Source: CAZZEX01 sp964653285 (lineage in GTDB: Bacteria; Chloroflexota; Anaerolineae; B4-G1). From it: DNA of 64,000 nucleotides. Where the stretch lies: NCBI GenBank assembly GCA_964653285.1, contig CAZZEX010000005.1, positions 21,786 through 85,785 of the forward strand, given 5' to 3'. The position numbers and the translations under genes were made by a program. This document shows, in pieces, positions 9,801-17,889 of the stretch (the first letter of the stretch is position 1; each line of letters begins with the position of its first letter). The notes beneath the pieces were generated by a model that was not told the origin of the DNA, ran no database searches, and was given only the letters and a program-made list of their open reading frames with translations.

Positions 9801-10171
9801 ACCTCTTCAACGTCGGGCTCGTCTTTCACCGCCCAGGCGGAGAAAACATAGGCGACCCTTTCAGTGGCGTCTACAATCTGGTAAACCCATTTAGTGGTGC
9901 TGGTGCTGCTTTCAAAGCGGGCCGCGTAGGAACCGCTGTGCACTGGTGAACCGACCTGGGTCGATGTGCCTCCCCACTTGCCCCAGTGGTCTGGCACGTT
10001 CCCGGTGGCGTCCTCAAAGCCTGGGTTCAGCAATAACTCTGTCCCCGCAGGTGCCAGCGGTGCCGTCACCTCCGCCGCCCGCGCTTGCGTGCGTAGCCCG
10101 CTCACCACCGCCCCCACCGCCAGCAGCCCGCCCAACAGACAGGCCCCCGCCAGCCAGATCATGCGCTTCAT
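6830..10171 (-). CDS. Secreted multidomain protein: DUF11, two lamin-tail domains and two phospholipase-D-like domains
   Basis: A 1113-residue exported protein. Residues 1-33 are a signal peptide (MKRMIWLAGACLLGGLLAVG). A carbohydrate-binding-like NPGFED region (about 48-200) is followed by a DUF11/CARDB-type repeat (about 205-320), a lamin-tail domain (about 328-450), a phospholipase-D-like domain (about 525-700) with H627/K629/D634 of an HKD motif, a second PLD-like domain (about 725-895) with HAK at 842-844 but no Asp at the usual spacing, the linker YLPLVMR (907-913), and a second lamin-tail domain (about 920-1080). Start is ATG 10171; the frame continues upstream to 10279 without a signal peptide at its front. 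Probably a cell-surface phosphodiesterase or nuclease; substrate unknown. The linker is typical of Chloroflexota exported proteins. Confidence 0.85.
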   Translation of the reverse strand: MKRMIWLAGACLLGGLLAVGAVVSGLRTQARAAEVTAPLAPAGTELLLNPGFEDATGNVPDHWGKWGGTSTQVGSPVHSGSYAARFESSTSTTKWVYQIVDATERVAYVFSAWAVKDEPDVEEVYLRVSWYASDDSSGTELSHDDSTTRLTVDDPAYRFLATGPITAPASAHSCRVRLMLNPVGATPCAATYDDVSFQQVGTPDLVADLVVAKTGPDTATPGNLITYYIALSNTGSITATTVRVTDTLPVAVGFVTQGSPFTFVPFGRHLVWQLSAVPAGTRHLITVTGRVTDTASSTFTNLVTATTTASEMLTMNNAYEWTTTVIPHIRLYALEPVNYDGKGKEAAALINLSPHTVSLDGWRLNDGLGTGGVSFPATATIGPGQTLWLAQDADGFYPVWGFDADWAAQAITRPVPTLNGSWPIGFLADAGDRAYLLDADGNAADGLAYGTGSASEGWVGPAVPYPYAGYGAGQVLYRKLDQATGRPVPDTDTAADWAQYPDDLIDGRKLRYPGWDLEDLFSPAEITTTANFTLAVAPEGTLNVVSQTIGSAQHSLRIEAYTLESGALYQVISDRIQAGVVVTILLESGPCGGIDDVEKWIVQRLHNPPTSAVYFIGETAPRYRFQHAKFILVDDRLALVSSDNFGENSMPSDPKENGTMGHRGFVAVTDSPGVVARLAEIFRRDCDPMHHLDVAPYDGTDGPPEGFTPLPPPDWTTYTAPFIAPLATSAIHVTVLHAPENALRDRDGLLGLLGHAGIGDQIGVMQLNEPLTWTTGAGPAGLNPRLQAIIAAARREAEVRVLLDDYYDSKNTETCLALNGIAAQEGLNLTCCLANVTGLGIHAKAFLVSVGDERWVHLGSINGTETSNKNNREVALQFRSAEAYDWMLDVFDHDWNMGHAPMIHRLYLPLVMRDYIPPADYPLVTEVFANPDGDDAGKEWIELYNPGLEGDISGWTVGDAINVGDFGDGRYAFPAGTQLLHGQAVVVAACATNFSAAYGFNPAYEWTDCDAAVPDLVPVGSWDGSGLALGNKSDEVVLLDAGGTLVDSAAWSGEPRAGTVPYPLDPGEDFPRGASLKRYPPGTDRDDCSRDFYASYNPSPGMVAGVGEGIWKE

Positions 10172-10332
10172 CGCCCACCTCCTCAATGCCTTCTCGCTGG
10201 GTCCACCGTCCGCCGACGCCTGCAGGCCGGAGGGATCCGGACGAAGATAGGGTGTAGTGGCCCCACACCATCCAGCCACCCCAAGGTGGCACGGCAGTTC
10301 ACGCCACGTATGTACGACTGATTACCTCGCTG

Positions 10333-11541
10333 TTATCGCGGTTCCATAGTGATGCAATCAGCCGGGCATACCTCGGGGCACAGCCCACAGCCGTAGCACT
10401 TGTCCTTGTCTACCTCTGGATAGCCGTCGGTATCAATCTTGTAGGCCTGGTGTCCGCCGTCCTGGCACGAGATGATGCACCGGCCACACTTGGTGCAGCG
10501 GGATTTGTCCACAGAAGCCACCGCATGCTTGATCGGGTTCAGTGCGGGGTGGGGCACGATGTTGGGCAGTGCCTTGCCGACCAACTCCTCCGCTGACTTC
10601 ATGCCCTTGGACTCCAGGAAGTAGGCCAGGCCCTCTTTCAGGTCATTTACAATGTCTACGCCATAGAGCATGACCGCCGTGCAGACCTGGATCAGCGTCG
10701 CGCCCACGCCCATGTACTCGGCTGCATCATGCCACGTCGTCGCGCCACCGCTCGCCGCAACCTTGAGATCTTGGCCCGCGCCCAGTTCTGCCAGAACTCG
10801 CAACTCGAACGGCTTGAGGATTGCACCGACCATGCCAGCAAACGTTCCCTTGCCCTCGATATCGGGCAGGGGAGCAAGTGTGTCCAGGTCAATACCGATC
10901 AGGCCGTGCACCGAGTCGCACGCAGTCAGCGCCGTAGCCCCGGCTTCCTTGACTGCCCGAGCGATCGAAACGATGTCGGTGACATCAGAGGTCAGCTTGG
11001 GCACCACCGGCAGGCCATCGGCTGCCTCCACGATCCAACTCACGATTTTGTAAGCCTCTTCTGGAACCTGCCCCACCATCAGGTGCTTACCCTCGAAGGG
11101 CGAATCAGTCGGGCAGGACATGGAGACCTCCAGGTAGTCGGCGCCGGCCTCGATCGACCTGCGGGTTAGCGTCTGCCACGACTCTTTGGTGGTCCCCCAG
11201 ATGCTAGTCGCCACTACCTTGGTGGGAAATTCCTCCTTGAGCGATCTGACAGCGTGCTCCATCTCGTCCATGTGGAACTCAGAGATATTATCAATATTGC
11301 CTAACCCAAGCACTTTCCCCTGAAACCTGAAGCCTGCAATGCAAGGGTAGGCGATATCAACCACGTAATCTTCCATAGACGTGGTCTTGAGTATTGCCCC
11401 AGCCCAACCTGCCCGGAAGGCGTCCCGCACCATCTCGTAGGTGTCGGTGGGGGGGGCGGAGGCCAAGACGAAGGGGCTATCGAACTTGAGACCGCAATAC
11501 TCCATCGAAAGATCTACATCCGGGGCCTTGTAGATAGACAT
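10333..11541 (-). CDS. preA: NAD-dependent dihydropyrimidine dehydrogenase subunit PreA (paralogue 1)
   Basis: A 402-residue flavin barrel of the dihydroorotate/dihydropyrimidine dehydrogenase family with a C-terminal two-cluster ferredoxin domain. The FMN barrel includes VLASAPPTDT near the N-terminus and the catalytic-loop cysteine C143 in LEVSMSCPTD. The two [4Fe-4S] motifs are CTKCGRCIISC and CYGCGLCPEVC (about 345-395). ATG 11541 is preceded by AAAGGAG. Immediately upstream (19 bases) is preT, giving the PreT-PreA pair that reduces uracil or thymine with NADH in other bacteria. The neighbouring YkoEDC-type transporter and dihydropyrimidinase support a pyrimidine-like ring as substrate (inference). 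Confidence 0.88.
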   Translation of the reverse strand: MSIYKAPDVDLSMEYCGLKFDSPFVLASAPPTDTYEMVRDAFRAGWAGAILKTTSMEDYVVDIAYPCIAGFRFQGKVLGLGNIDNISEFHMDEMEHAVRSLKEEFPTKVVATSIWGTTKESWQTLTRRSIEAGADYLEVSMSCPTDSPFEGKHLMVGQVPEEAYKIVSWIVEAADGLPVVPKLTSDVTDIVSIARAVKEAGATALTACDSVHGLIGIDLDTLAPLPDIEGKGTFAGMVGAILKPFELRVLAELGAGQDLKVAASGGATTWHDAAEYMGVGATLIQVCTAVMLYGVDIVNDLKEGLAYFLESKGMKSAEELVGKALPNIVPHPALNPIKHAVASVDKSRCTKCGRCIISCQDGGHQAYKIDTDGYPEVDKDKCYGCGLCPEVCPADCITMEPR

Positions 11542-11559
11542 TCTAGTCTCCTTTCAACT

Positions 11560-12915
11560 CTATTTGCCCAGGTATTCATGGATCGCCAGGGCCGTTGCCT
11601 TGCCTTCTGAGACGGACTGCACCACCGTGTGCCGTCCACCCAGGATGTCACCGGCTGCAAAGACACCCTCCTGCGAGGTCCTACCCGTCTCCGGGTCGAC
11701 CAGCAAACAGCCATTGGCCATGGTCTCCAGTTCGGGGATGCAGCGCGAGAGAGCCGTGTCCGGCCGATAGCCGATAGCGATGATTACTGTATCGGCTGGC
11801 ATCACCAGCCTGGAACCAGGAACATCGACCATGTTGTCGGGAGTATACTTGCCTGGGACCTTCCACTCTGTCCGCACGCCTTCAAGCCCGGTCACGTGCC
11901 CATTCTCGCCCAGGATGCGCACCGGGCGCATACGAGAAGCGAACTGCACGCCCTCTTCCAGGCTCTGCTGTTTGTCTTCCTCGAAGGCATCCATCTCAGC
12001 CGGGGTGCCAATGGCGGTCACGATCACCGTCTTGGCTCCCAAGCGCAGCGCGTCGCAGGCTACATTGACCGATGCGCTACCACCACCGATCACGATCACG
12101 TTCTTGCCGATTTTGACCTCTTGGTCCGGCTCGAGACCATTCGCCACCCTGAGTACGTCAATCCCGGTGTGGACCCCCTCCAGGTCTTCACCCTCAAGAC
12201 CAAGAGTGTACGCCTCCTGCAGGCCCACGGCTAGCAGCACTGCACCGAAACCCTGGTTAAGCAGACTCCGCGGCGTCAAACTCTCGTCTGCAGGCGCATT
12301 GAGCTTGAACTCAACGCCCATGTCGCGAACAAGGTTGACCTCGTACTCCACGACGTCTCGTGGAAGCTTGAACCGAGGAATGCCACTGACGAGGGTCCCA
12401 CCCGCATACCCCCTCTTTTCAAAGATGGTCACAGGATGGCCCACTTCCCGCAACTTGGCTGCGGCAGCCAATCCCGCCGGCCCCGCACCGACGACCGCTA
12501 CCGGCTTGAGCGTGGCAGGTGGCAGATCGAACGGCCGGCGGCCAACTTCCATCTCCCAGTCGGTGAGGAAGCGTTGCAACGCGCCGATGCGGATGGGGTT
12601 TGTCAGCGCCCGGCTGCGACAGGCTTCCTCGCAGAGCTCCTCTGTGGGGCAAACACGCCCACAAGTGCCTGCCAAGATGTTCTCCTCCCGCAAGAGGCGA
12701 ACCCCACCCCGGTATTCTCCAAAACGAATCTTGCGAATGAATCCCCGAACGTCAATGCCCGCCGGGCAGCCCTCGGTACACGGGGCATTATCGCACAACA
12801 GGCACCGGTTGGCCTCGAGCGTTGCCTGCGTGAGGTTGAACCCTTGATCAACCTCGTCGAAGCCTTTCAAACGCTCAGGTACGGGCAAAAGAGTAGCTTT
12901 CATCGCGACACTCAT
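11560..12915 (-). CDS. preT: NAD(P)-dependent oxidoreductase subunit PreT (glutamate synthase small-chain-like)
   Basis: A 451-residue Fe-S flavoprotein that passes electrons from NAD(P)H to PreA. The N-terminal cysteine clusters are CLLCDNAPCTEGCP (about 38-51) and CGRVCPTEELCEEAC (about 85-99), followed by the FAD motif VAVVGAGPAGLAAA (about 138-151), and the NAD(P) motif VIVIGGGSASVNVA (about 272-285). ATG 12915 follows AAAGGAG. The same fold occurs in E. coli YgfK's C-terminal part and in glutamate synthase small subunits, but adjacency to preA makes PreT the best call. The two other PreA-like proteins in the window have no PreT of their own and may share this one. Confidence 0.88.
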   Translation of the reverse strand: MSVAMKATLLPVPERLKGFDEVDQGFNLTQATLEANRCLLCDNAPCTEGCPAGIDVRGFIRKIRFGEYRGGVRLLREENILAGTCGRVCPTEELCEEACRSRALTNPIRIGALQRFLTDWEMEVGRRPFDLPPATLKPVAVVGAGPAGLAAAAKLREVGHPVTIFEKRGYAGGTLVSGIPRFKLPRDVVEYEVNLVRDMGVEFKLNAPADESLTPRSLLNQGFGAVLLAVGLQEAYTLGLEGEDLEGVHTGIDVLRVANGLEPDQEVKIGKNVIVIGGGSASVNVACDALRLGAKTVIVTAIGTPAEMDAFEEDKQQSLEEGVQFASRMRPVRILGENGHVTGLEGVRTEWKVPGKYTPDNMVDVPGSRLVMPADTVIIAIGYRPDTALSRCIPELETMANGCLLVDPETGRTSQEGVFAAGDILGGRHTVVQSVSEGKATALAIHEYLGK

Positions 12916-12957
12916 GCTGTACAGCTCCTTTCATTTCGTTTGCTTTGATTCATTCCC

Positions 12958-13770
12958 CTACAGATGTGTACTAGTAGTTAGGATGAGTCCCCGCAGGAGT
13001 CCTACCCTCCAAAGAATCCACATCACAGCACTTAGCACGATGACCAGAGCCAAGAAGATTGCAATATCCTTCTTGCGTATATACACCTTATGAAGATAGG
13101 TCCTTTCGGGGAATGCCCCAAAGGCTTTGCTCTCCATGGCCATCGCTGCCCTGGTTGACTTCCTTATCAAGCTGACTAGTAACGGTATCGTGTAGCGTCG
13201 ATACTCTTCGATCATCCCTAAGAGGCCAGCCCGTTCACCAACACCGCGAATTCTATGTGCAGAACGGATAATGTCGAACTCAGATTCCACTTGTGGAACC
13301 ATACGGAGAGCAAAGAATATCCCAAAGGCGATATAGTAACTTATTCTCAATTGCTGTATGAGGCTTAGAACAAGGTCCTTGGGGTCAGTTGTCAGCGTGA
13401 AGACAAGAGAAATGCTGATAATGGTCAGCATTCGAAATGCAAGAGTCCCCGCAAAATAAACTCCCTCTTGCGTGATACTCAGGGGACCAATAGCTAGAAG
13501 CGTTGTCCCTTCGCCATGGAACAAGATCTGAGCGATGCCAAAGCCCAGAGCAATAACTGTGAAAGGTAGTAAAGCGCCGAAAAAAAGGCGCACAGATAAC
13601 CGAGATACAACCAGCGCCATGATCAGTGTCAGAAGGAAGAGGGTTATATTCGGAACAGGGTCGTAGGACAGGGTGGCCAACACGATAAATACGACACAGC
13701 CCAAGAGCTTCATGAGCGGGTGCCACTCGTGCATGGGCGTAGACTGCGGAACATACTCAAGCTTCACCAT
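12958..13770 (-). CDS. ykoC: ECF transporter transmembrane component EcfT (YkoC-like)
   Basis: A 270-residue integral membrane protein with about five to six hydrophobic segments (roughly 25-45, 50-70, 80-100, 110-130, 245-265) and the EcfT coupling helices with RAHRIRGVGERAG and ESKAFGAF, the Ala-Arg-Gly-like signatures that contact the two ATPases. The start is ATG 13770, which overlaps the ATPase stop by 14 bases; the frame extends upstream to 13953 but without support. With the fused ATPase and YkoE-like S protein upstream it completes a group I ECF importer of the YkoEDC type. Confidence 0.88.
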   Translation of the reverse strand: MVKLEYVPQSTPMHEWHPLMKLLGCVVFIVLATLSYDPVPNITLFLLTLIMALVVSRLSVRLFFGALLPFTVIALGFGIAQILFHGEGTTLLAIGPLSITQEGVYFAGTLAFRMLTIISISLVFTLTTDPKDLVLSLIQQLRISYYIAFGIFFALRMVPQVESEFDIIRSAHRIRGVGERAGLLGMIEEYRRYTIPLLVSLIRKSTRAAMAMESKAFGAFPERTYLHKVYIRKKDIAIFLALVIVLSAVMWILWRVGLLRGLILTTSTHL

Positions 13771-15514
13771 CGCACACCTCCAAGATAGATCTGAAGACAG
13801 TATCCACAGACATAAGAGTAGGATAGGTTGGGATCGATTCCTGAAGACGCTTGGACAGGCGAAACATCGGGGGCGGCAAAAGAGAAGTCTCAGCGAGGAG
13901 ATCGTCCTGTTCGAAGAGCTCTCTTGGGCTACCCCTGAAAGGCGTTCGGCCATCCCACACGACCACTACCTCACGAGCATACTCGGCTACTAACCTCATA
14001 TCATGAGTAACCATCACAATTGTTTTGCCGTCTTCGTGCAAGCCTTTCACCAGTACCATTAGCCTATCAGCGGTCAAACGATCTTGTCCAAAGGTCGGTT
14101 CATCTAGAATCAACAGGTCCTGTCCAACAACCAGCATAGTCGCCACCCCGAGACGGCGTTTCTCGCCACCGCTCAGCACAAAGGGATTGCTGTCAAGCAC
14201 ATGCTCCAGATGGACCAACTCCAGCGCCTGATGCACCCGTTCTCGGATCTCATCCTTGTCGACCTTGCGTCTTCTCAAACTGTAGGCCAGTTCATCATAG
14301 ACGTCATCAGTAACAATCTGGTGCTCGGGATTCTGGAACACAAATCCAACTTGGCGGGCTATATCGCGCAACGGAAGGCGACTGATATCAACGCCATAAA
14401 GGAAGGCGCACCCTGGAGGCGGTTTGATGATACCGACCAGATGCTTCATCAACGTGGACTTCCCAGAACCATTTGGTCCGACCACCGCTACAAAGTCTCC
14501 TTGCCGTACAGTCAGATTAGCATCAATAAGCGCTGGCTGTTCTTGGCCGCGGTAGCTAAAGGCAAGATGATCCACCCGTGCTGCCAGAGCTTTGCCCTCA
14601 CCAGGTGGACCTGGAGTAACCACATCCGCCCATTGGCGCGACGCATGATCCTTGAGCAATCTTATCAATACAGTCGCTGCTTCGTCCACCATCAATGGCT
14701 GATGCGCGGCAAGACCAGGAAACCCGGCCTCACGAAGTTGCAAGGCTAGTTCTACTACCTCAGGAATCCAGATCCCCAATCGCCTGAGAACACTCGGATC
14801 GGTGTCGTAAAACACTTCGCGTGGCGTTCCAGATGTCACCACTTGTGACCGCTCGTCCAACAAGATGATCCGGTCCACTAGATCAACCAGTTCATCGACC
14901 TTGTGCTCGACGATCACGATGGTCTTGTCTCGACTTTCACGAAGCTGTCGCAGTGTTTCGAAAACCATCGCTGTGCCAACAGGATCCAAATTCGCTGTCA
15001 CATCGTCGAAGAATAGAATCTCGGGTTGGAGCGCTAAGACACTCGCTATGGCTAACCGCTGCTTTTCTCCCCCCGACAACGCCGTCACGGGCTTGCCCAG
15101 GAGATGCCGAATGCCTATGCCATCAATCGCCTCCTGCACGCGTTTCCGAATCTCGCCTTCAGGCAGGTTGAGGTTCTCGGGCGCGAAAGCCAACTCATCG
15201 TCAACGACCAACATGCAAAACTGGCTCTCGGGATCTTGAAACACCATACCCACTCTCTGGGCAAGCCTAGACACTGGCGTTGTCTCTGCTCGTTCCCCGA
15301 ATACGTATACTGCACCGCCATACTCGCCTTCTAAGCTCTGGGGAACAATCCCGTTCAAGGTCAGACCAAGGGTTGACTTGCCGCAACCACTTGGACCCAA
15401 GAGCAAGACGAATTCGCCTCTCTCAACCTGGAAGGTTGCTCCTGAAATACAAGGCTCATCAGCGCCAAGATGCCTGAACGTTAAGTCTTCTACAAGGATG
15501 GCCGGAGGGGTCAT
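13757..15514 (-). CDS. ykoD: Fused ECF transporter ATPase (A1-A2, YkoD-like)
   Basis: A 585-residue protein with two ABC ATPase domains in tandem. Domain 1: Walker A GPSGCGKST, signature LSGGEKQRL, and a Walker B ending FFDD where the catalytic glutamate is normally found. Domain 2: Walker A GPNGSGKST, signature LSGGEKRRL, Walker B LLILDEPT. Start ATG 15514 follows AAAAGGAG at 8 bases; a TTG eight codons upstream is not preferred. It energises uptake together with EcfT (overlapping) and the S component. An MmgE/PrpD gene is inserted between this gene and ykoE, so the transporter is tied to a catabolic enzyme. Confidence 0.9.
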   Translation of the reverse strand: MTPPAILVEDLTFRHLGADEPCISGATFQVERGEFVLLLGPSGCGKSTLGLTLNGIVPQSLEGEYGGAVYVFGERAETTPVSRLAQRVGMVFQDPESQFCMLVVDDELAFAPENLNLPEGEIRKRVQEAIDGIGIRHLLGKPVTALSGGEKQRLAIASVLALQPEILFFDDVTANLDPVGTAMVFETLRQLRESRDKTIVIVEHKVDELVDLVDRIILLDERSQVVTSGTPREVFYDTDPSVLRRLGIWIPEVVELALQLREAGFPGLAAHQPLMVDEAATVLIRLLKDHASRQWADVVTPGPPGEGKALAARVDHLAFSYRGQEQPALIDANLTVRQGDFVAVVGPNGSGKSTLMKHLVGIIKPPPGCAFLYGVDISRLPLRDIARQVGFVFQNPEHQIVTDDVYDELAYSLRRRKVDKDEIRERVHQALELVHLEHVLDSNPFVLSGGEKRRLGVATMLVVGQDLLILDEPTFGQDRLTADRLMVLVKGLHEDGKTIVMVTHDMRLVAEYAREVVVVWDGRTPFRGSPRELFEQDDLLAETSLLPPPMFRLSKRLQESIPTYPTLMSVDTVFRSILEVCDGEA

Positions 15515-15548
15515 TATCTGCTTCTCCTTTTGGGCCAAGCTTAGGTGT

Positions 15549-16955
15549 CTAGAAGGGTTTCCTATTCTGTGATCTGCGCAATTTCGGAAAGAATTGAGAC
15601 ATGGATGCCACTGTCTCCAAGCATCCGACAGTACTTGTCAGTAGAGTCCCGTGATCACGGTATTCCGTCTCATGAATCAGTTGTTTGAACTTGGTCAGTA
15701 GCTCTCGTTGGGACATAGCCCGTTCCGGATCACCTGTCGGTTGCAATACCAATTCGGAAAGGACAGTTCCATCGTGCATAAACAGCGTCACTCGTGCCCC
15801 CCACTTTTCCGGATACGCAGACTCAATTTCCGGAGATAATCCAACCTGCACCCTCGACAGTAGCTGTCTTACTGGTCCACCAGCGACAATCTCAGGCCTA
15901 AAGTCACTCAGAGTGACACTTCCCTTCAGCAAGGCACAGGCCACACAATACTGTAGACTGAACCTCGCTCTATATGGGGTGGCTGGCAAGGGACTATCAG
16001 TCAGATTAAGTGCAGTTCCATACGTTTCGACCCTTACCCAGTCCACCTCTTCTACGGCAATAGGTGACTTTTGGCGAATAGATATGGCTGCATCAATCGC
16101 TGCATGCGTGTGTCGACAACAGGGGTATGGCTTGATGGAGACCCGCATGATCTTGTACTGCGAGGGAAGAGGATCCAAATCAGCGATCGCGGCCGCACCC
16201 CGACTGTCTCTTGACGTAGCTTGGAAGAACCCCTTATCGCCTTCTAGGATCTTCTTCGGCCCCTGCAGGCCCAGGTGGGCCAAGTTAGCCGCGAGCATTC
16301 CGTCAGCAGCCGCTTTTCCCGCGTGAAGTGGCTTACTCATAGAACCTTCCATATGAAACTGCCATAGCCCTGCCGCCTGTGTGCCCGCATTGCCAAGAGC
16401 CCACACCATTTGTTCCTGACTCAGTCCGAGCAATTTGCCAGCAGCCGCAGCTGCGCCGAATGTTCCGCATGTACCAGTGCTATGCCAAATCTGATAGTGA
16501 CTTGGACCAACGGCCTCACCTATTCTTATCGCTATTTCATAGCCGGCTATGATTGCCATGAGAAAATCGAGCCCAGGAAGCGATCTTTCCTCCGCAACAG
16601 CTAACGCAGCAGGAATAACTGCTGCACCAGGGTGGATCACTGAGACGCGATCGCTATCGTCCATTTCGGTTGCGTGAGCAAGCGCACCATTCACTAAAGC
16701 AGCGATTTCCGGGTCTCTTTTGTCCAAAAGCCCCAGAACAGTAGCCTTGTCACTGTTCGCCTTGTTCGAAGCAAGATGCAGGAATGCTTTGCCCTCATCG
16801 ATCATTGTTCCAGCAATAGCACATCCCAACCAGTCAAGGAACAATATCTTGACTTTTTGTAGCACCTCATCCGGAGTTTTGTCCGGGGAGATTGCCAAGA
16901 CAAGGCGGGCAAGGATCTCAGAGAGCGAACCGTTCACACTGCACGGCGATCTCAT
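15549..16955 (-). CDS. MmgE/PrpD family protein (paralogue 1)
   Basis: A 468-residue member of the MmgE/PrpD family, which contains 2-methylcitrate dehydratase, cis-aconitate decarboxylase and iminodisuccinate epimerase. Recognisable family segments are FLDWLGCAIAGT (about 45), NGALAHATEMDD with the HATEMDD motif (about 92-104), STGTCGTFGAAAAAGKLLGL (about 160-180) and KPYPCCRHTHAAID (about 280-293). ATG 16955 follows AAGGGAGG. It sits between ykoE and ykoD of a transporter operon, an unusual place; it is most likely an enzyme acting on an unsaturated or hydroxylated di- or tricarboxylate in the same pathway. Exact reaction cannot be read from sequence. Confidence 0.85.
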   Translation of the reverse strand: MRSPCSVNGSLSEILARLVLAISPDKTPDEVLQKVKILFLDWLGCAIAGTMIDEGKAFLHLASNKANSDKATVLGLLDKRDPEIAALVNGALAHATEMDDSDRVSVIHPGAAVIPAALAVAEERSLPGLDFLMAIIAGYEIAIRIGEAVGPSHYQIWHSTGTCGTFGAAAAAGKLLGLSQEQMVWALGNAGTQAAGLWQFHMEGSMSKPLHAGKAAADGMLAANLAHLGLQGPKKILEGDKGFFQATSRDSRGAAAIADLDPLPSQYKIMRVSIKPYPCCRHTHAAIDAAISIRQKSPIAVEEVDWVRVETYGTALNLTDSPLPATPYRARFSLQYCVACALLKGSVTLSDFRPEIVAGGPVRQLLSRVQVGLSPEIESAYPEKWGARVTLFMHDGTVLSELVLQPTGDPERAMSQRELLTKFKQLIHETEYRDHGTLLTSTVGCLETVASMSQFFPKLRRSQNRKPF

Positions 16956-17200
16956 CCGGTTGCCTCCCTTGTGCAAGACATAAGACTCAGGTCAGGGGAC
17001 ACTCTCGCTATGTCGAGCGAGCCCCTCCTGAGAGAGACTTCGCTCCGTTCGGTTCATCCTGGAGACGGGCTCCTTCTGCTTGGCCGACAGGACCCTGGTC
17101 GCTGAGTTACCTGCCGATGGAGGAAACCTTAAGGTTAGATGCTGGCGGCCACTGATTTCCTAATCCCTTTGCCAACCCAAGAGTTGGCACGCACCGAAGG
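16956..17200. other. Gene-free stretch with two stem-loops and one arm of a long inverted repeat
   Basis: No gene is credible here. Reading on the minus strand, a perfect 7-bp stem with 6-base loop (TGCCAAC/GTTGGCA, 17170-17189) follows the ykoE stop; it lacks a T-run, so it is not a classic terminator. A second stem, CTCGCT/AGCGAG (17004-17021) flanked by GGGG (16995-16998) and CCCC (17022-17025), lies about 40 bases before the ribosome site of the downstream gene. The palindrome AACCTTAAGGTT (17126-17137) and the 17-base inverted-repeat arm (17133-17149) are also here. The stems may separate expression of the S component from the rest of the operon. Confidence 0.5.
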
Positions 17201-17889
17201 CTAAGAAGACTTTTCTGCCCTTTTGGCTTCCAGCTCCGCCTTGCCCAGGTTGAAACCACTCAATACACCTGTGCGCGCAACGCCTTTGCCAATGCCCCAG
17301 GTCAGCAGAGCGCCCAACACCATGCCACTGATGATCCGAACAACCAGTGTCGCGATCCGGTAACCAACGGAGAATTCTGCGTAGCTATATTGGAAGTACT
17401 CATAGATGTAGGTGAAGATGGCGCTTATTCCGCCACCCACCAGCATGCTCGGCAGATTCCATCTGCGATACCGGAATGCCAGGAAGCCAAGCTCCGTGCC
17501 GCCTCCTTGCAGCAACCCGTAGATTAGCGTGATGATCCCCCAGGGATTCCCAGCCAAGGCTTGCCCAAACCCGTTTATGACCCCAGATAGCAGCGAAGCC
17601 AAGGGCTTCTGCACGATATAGCCGGCCAGAAGTGCTGAGACGTAGAAGAACCCGTAGGTAATGCTGGACCCAAGCGGGCCCAGAATCGATATCATCATCA
17701 TGTCTAGGGTTGCGTAATACGCCGCCAACACCCCGAACGCGATCCCTATCACAGCGACGAGGATCAACTCCCGGATATTTAGAACTGAGTTACTCTTCAT
17801 TTCTACTTACTCCTTTCTTAAATTCTAGGTGACCTGCGTCATGGCATACACAACTTAGCGGCCATCGAGTGAGCCGCCAGCATCTCACC
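17133..17889. repeat. Inverted repeat pair flanking ykoE
   Basis: GGTTAGATGCTGGCGGC (17133-17149) on the plus strand is matched in inverse orientation at 17873-17889, whose reverse complement is GGTGAGATGCTGGCGGC: 16 of 17 bases identical. The arms lie just outside the ykoE gene on either side, about 720 bases apart. This is the arrangement of terminal inverted repeats bounding a small cassette, or of a regulatory element present on both sides. No target-site duplication was recognised. Confidence 0.55.
17201..17800 (-). CDS. ykoE: ECF transporter S component, YkoE family
   Basis: A 199-residue membrane protein with about six hydrophobic segments. It matches the YkoE layout closely: GNPWGIITLIYGLLQGGGTELGF (central; core QGGGTE), SVGYRIATLVVRIISG, and the end TGVLSGFNLGK. 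YkoE binds thiamin and its hydroxymethylpyrimidine moiety in Gram-positive bacteria. ATG 17800 follows AAAGGAG. Together with the fused ATPase and EcfT downstream it makes a complete importer. Here the surrounding pyrimidine-reduction genes suggest that a pyrimidine-like nutrient rather than the vitamin itself may be imported (inference). No thiamin pyrophosphate riboswitch is visible upstream. Confidence 0.85.
   Translation of the reverse strand: MKSNSVLNIRELILVAVIGIAFGVLAAYYATLDMMMISILGPLGSSITYGFFYVSALLAGYIVQKPLASLLSGVINGFGQALAGNPWGIITLIYGLLQGGGTELGFLAFRYRRWNLPSMLVGGGISAIFTYIYEYFQYSYAEFSVGYRIATLVVRIISGMVLGALLTWGIGKGVARTGVLSGFNLGKAELEAKRAEKSS

Noticed and set aside
16981..17155. Small plus-strand frame between the MmgE/PrpD and ykoE genes
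   Set aside because: No ribosome site, no resemblance, and it covers hairpins and an inverted-repeat arm; treated as non-coding.
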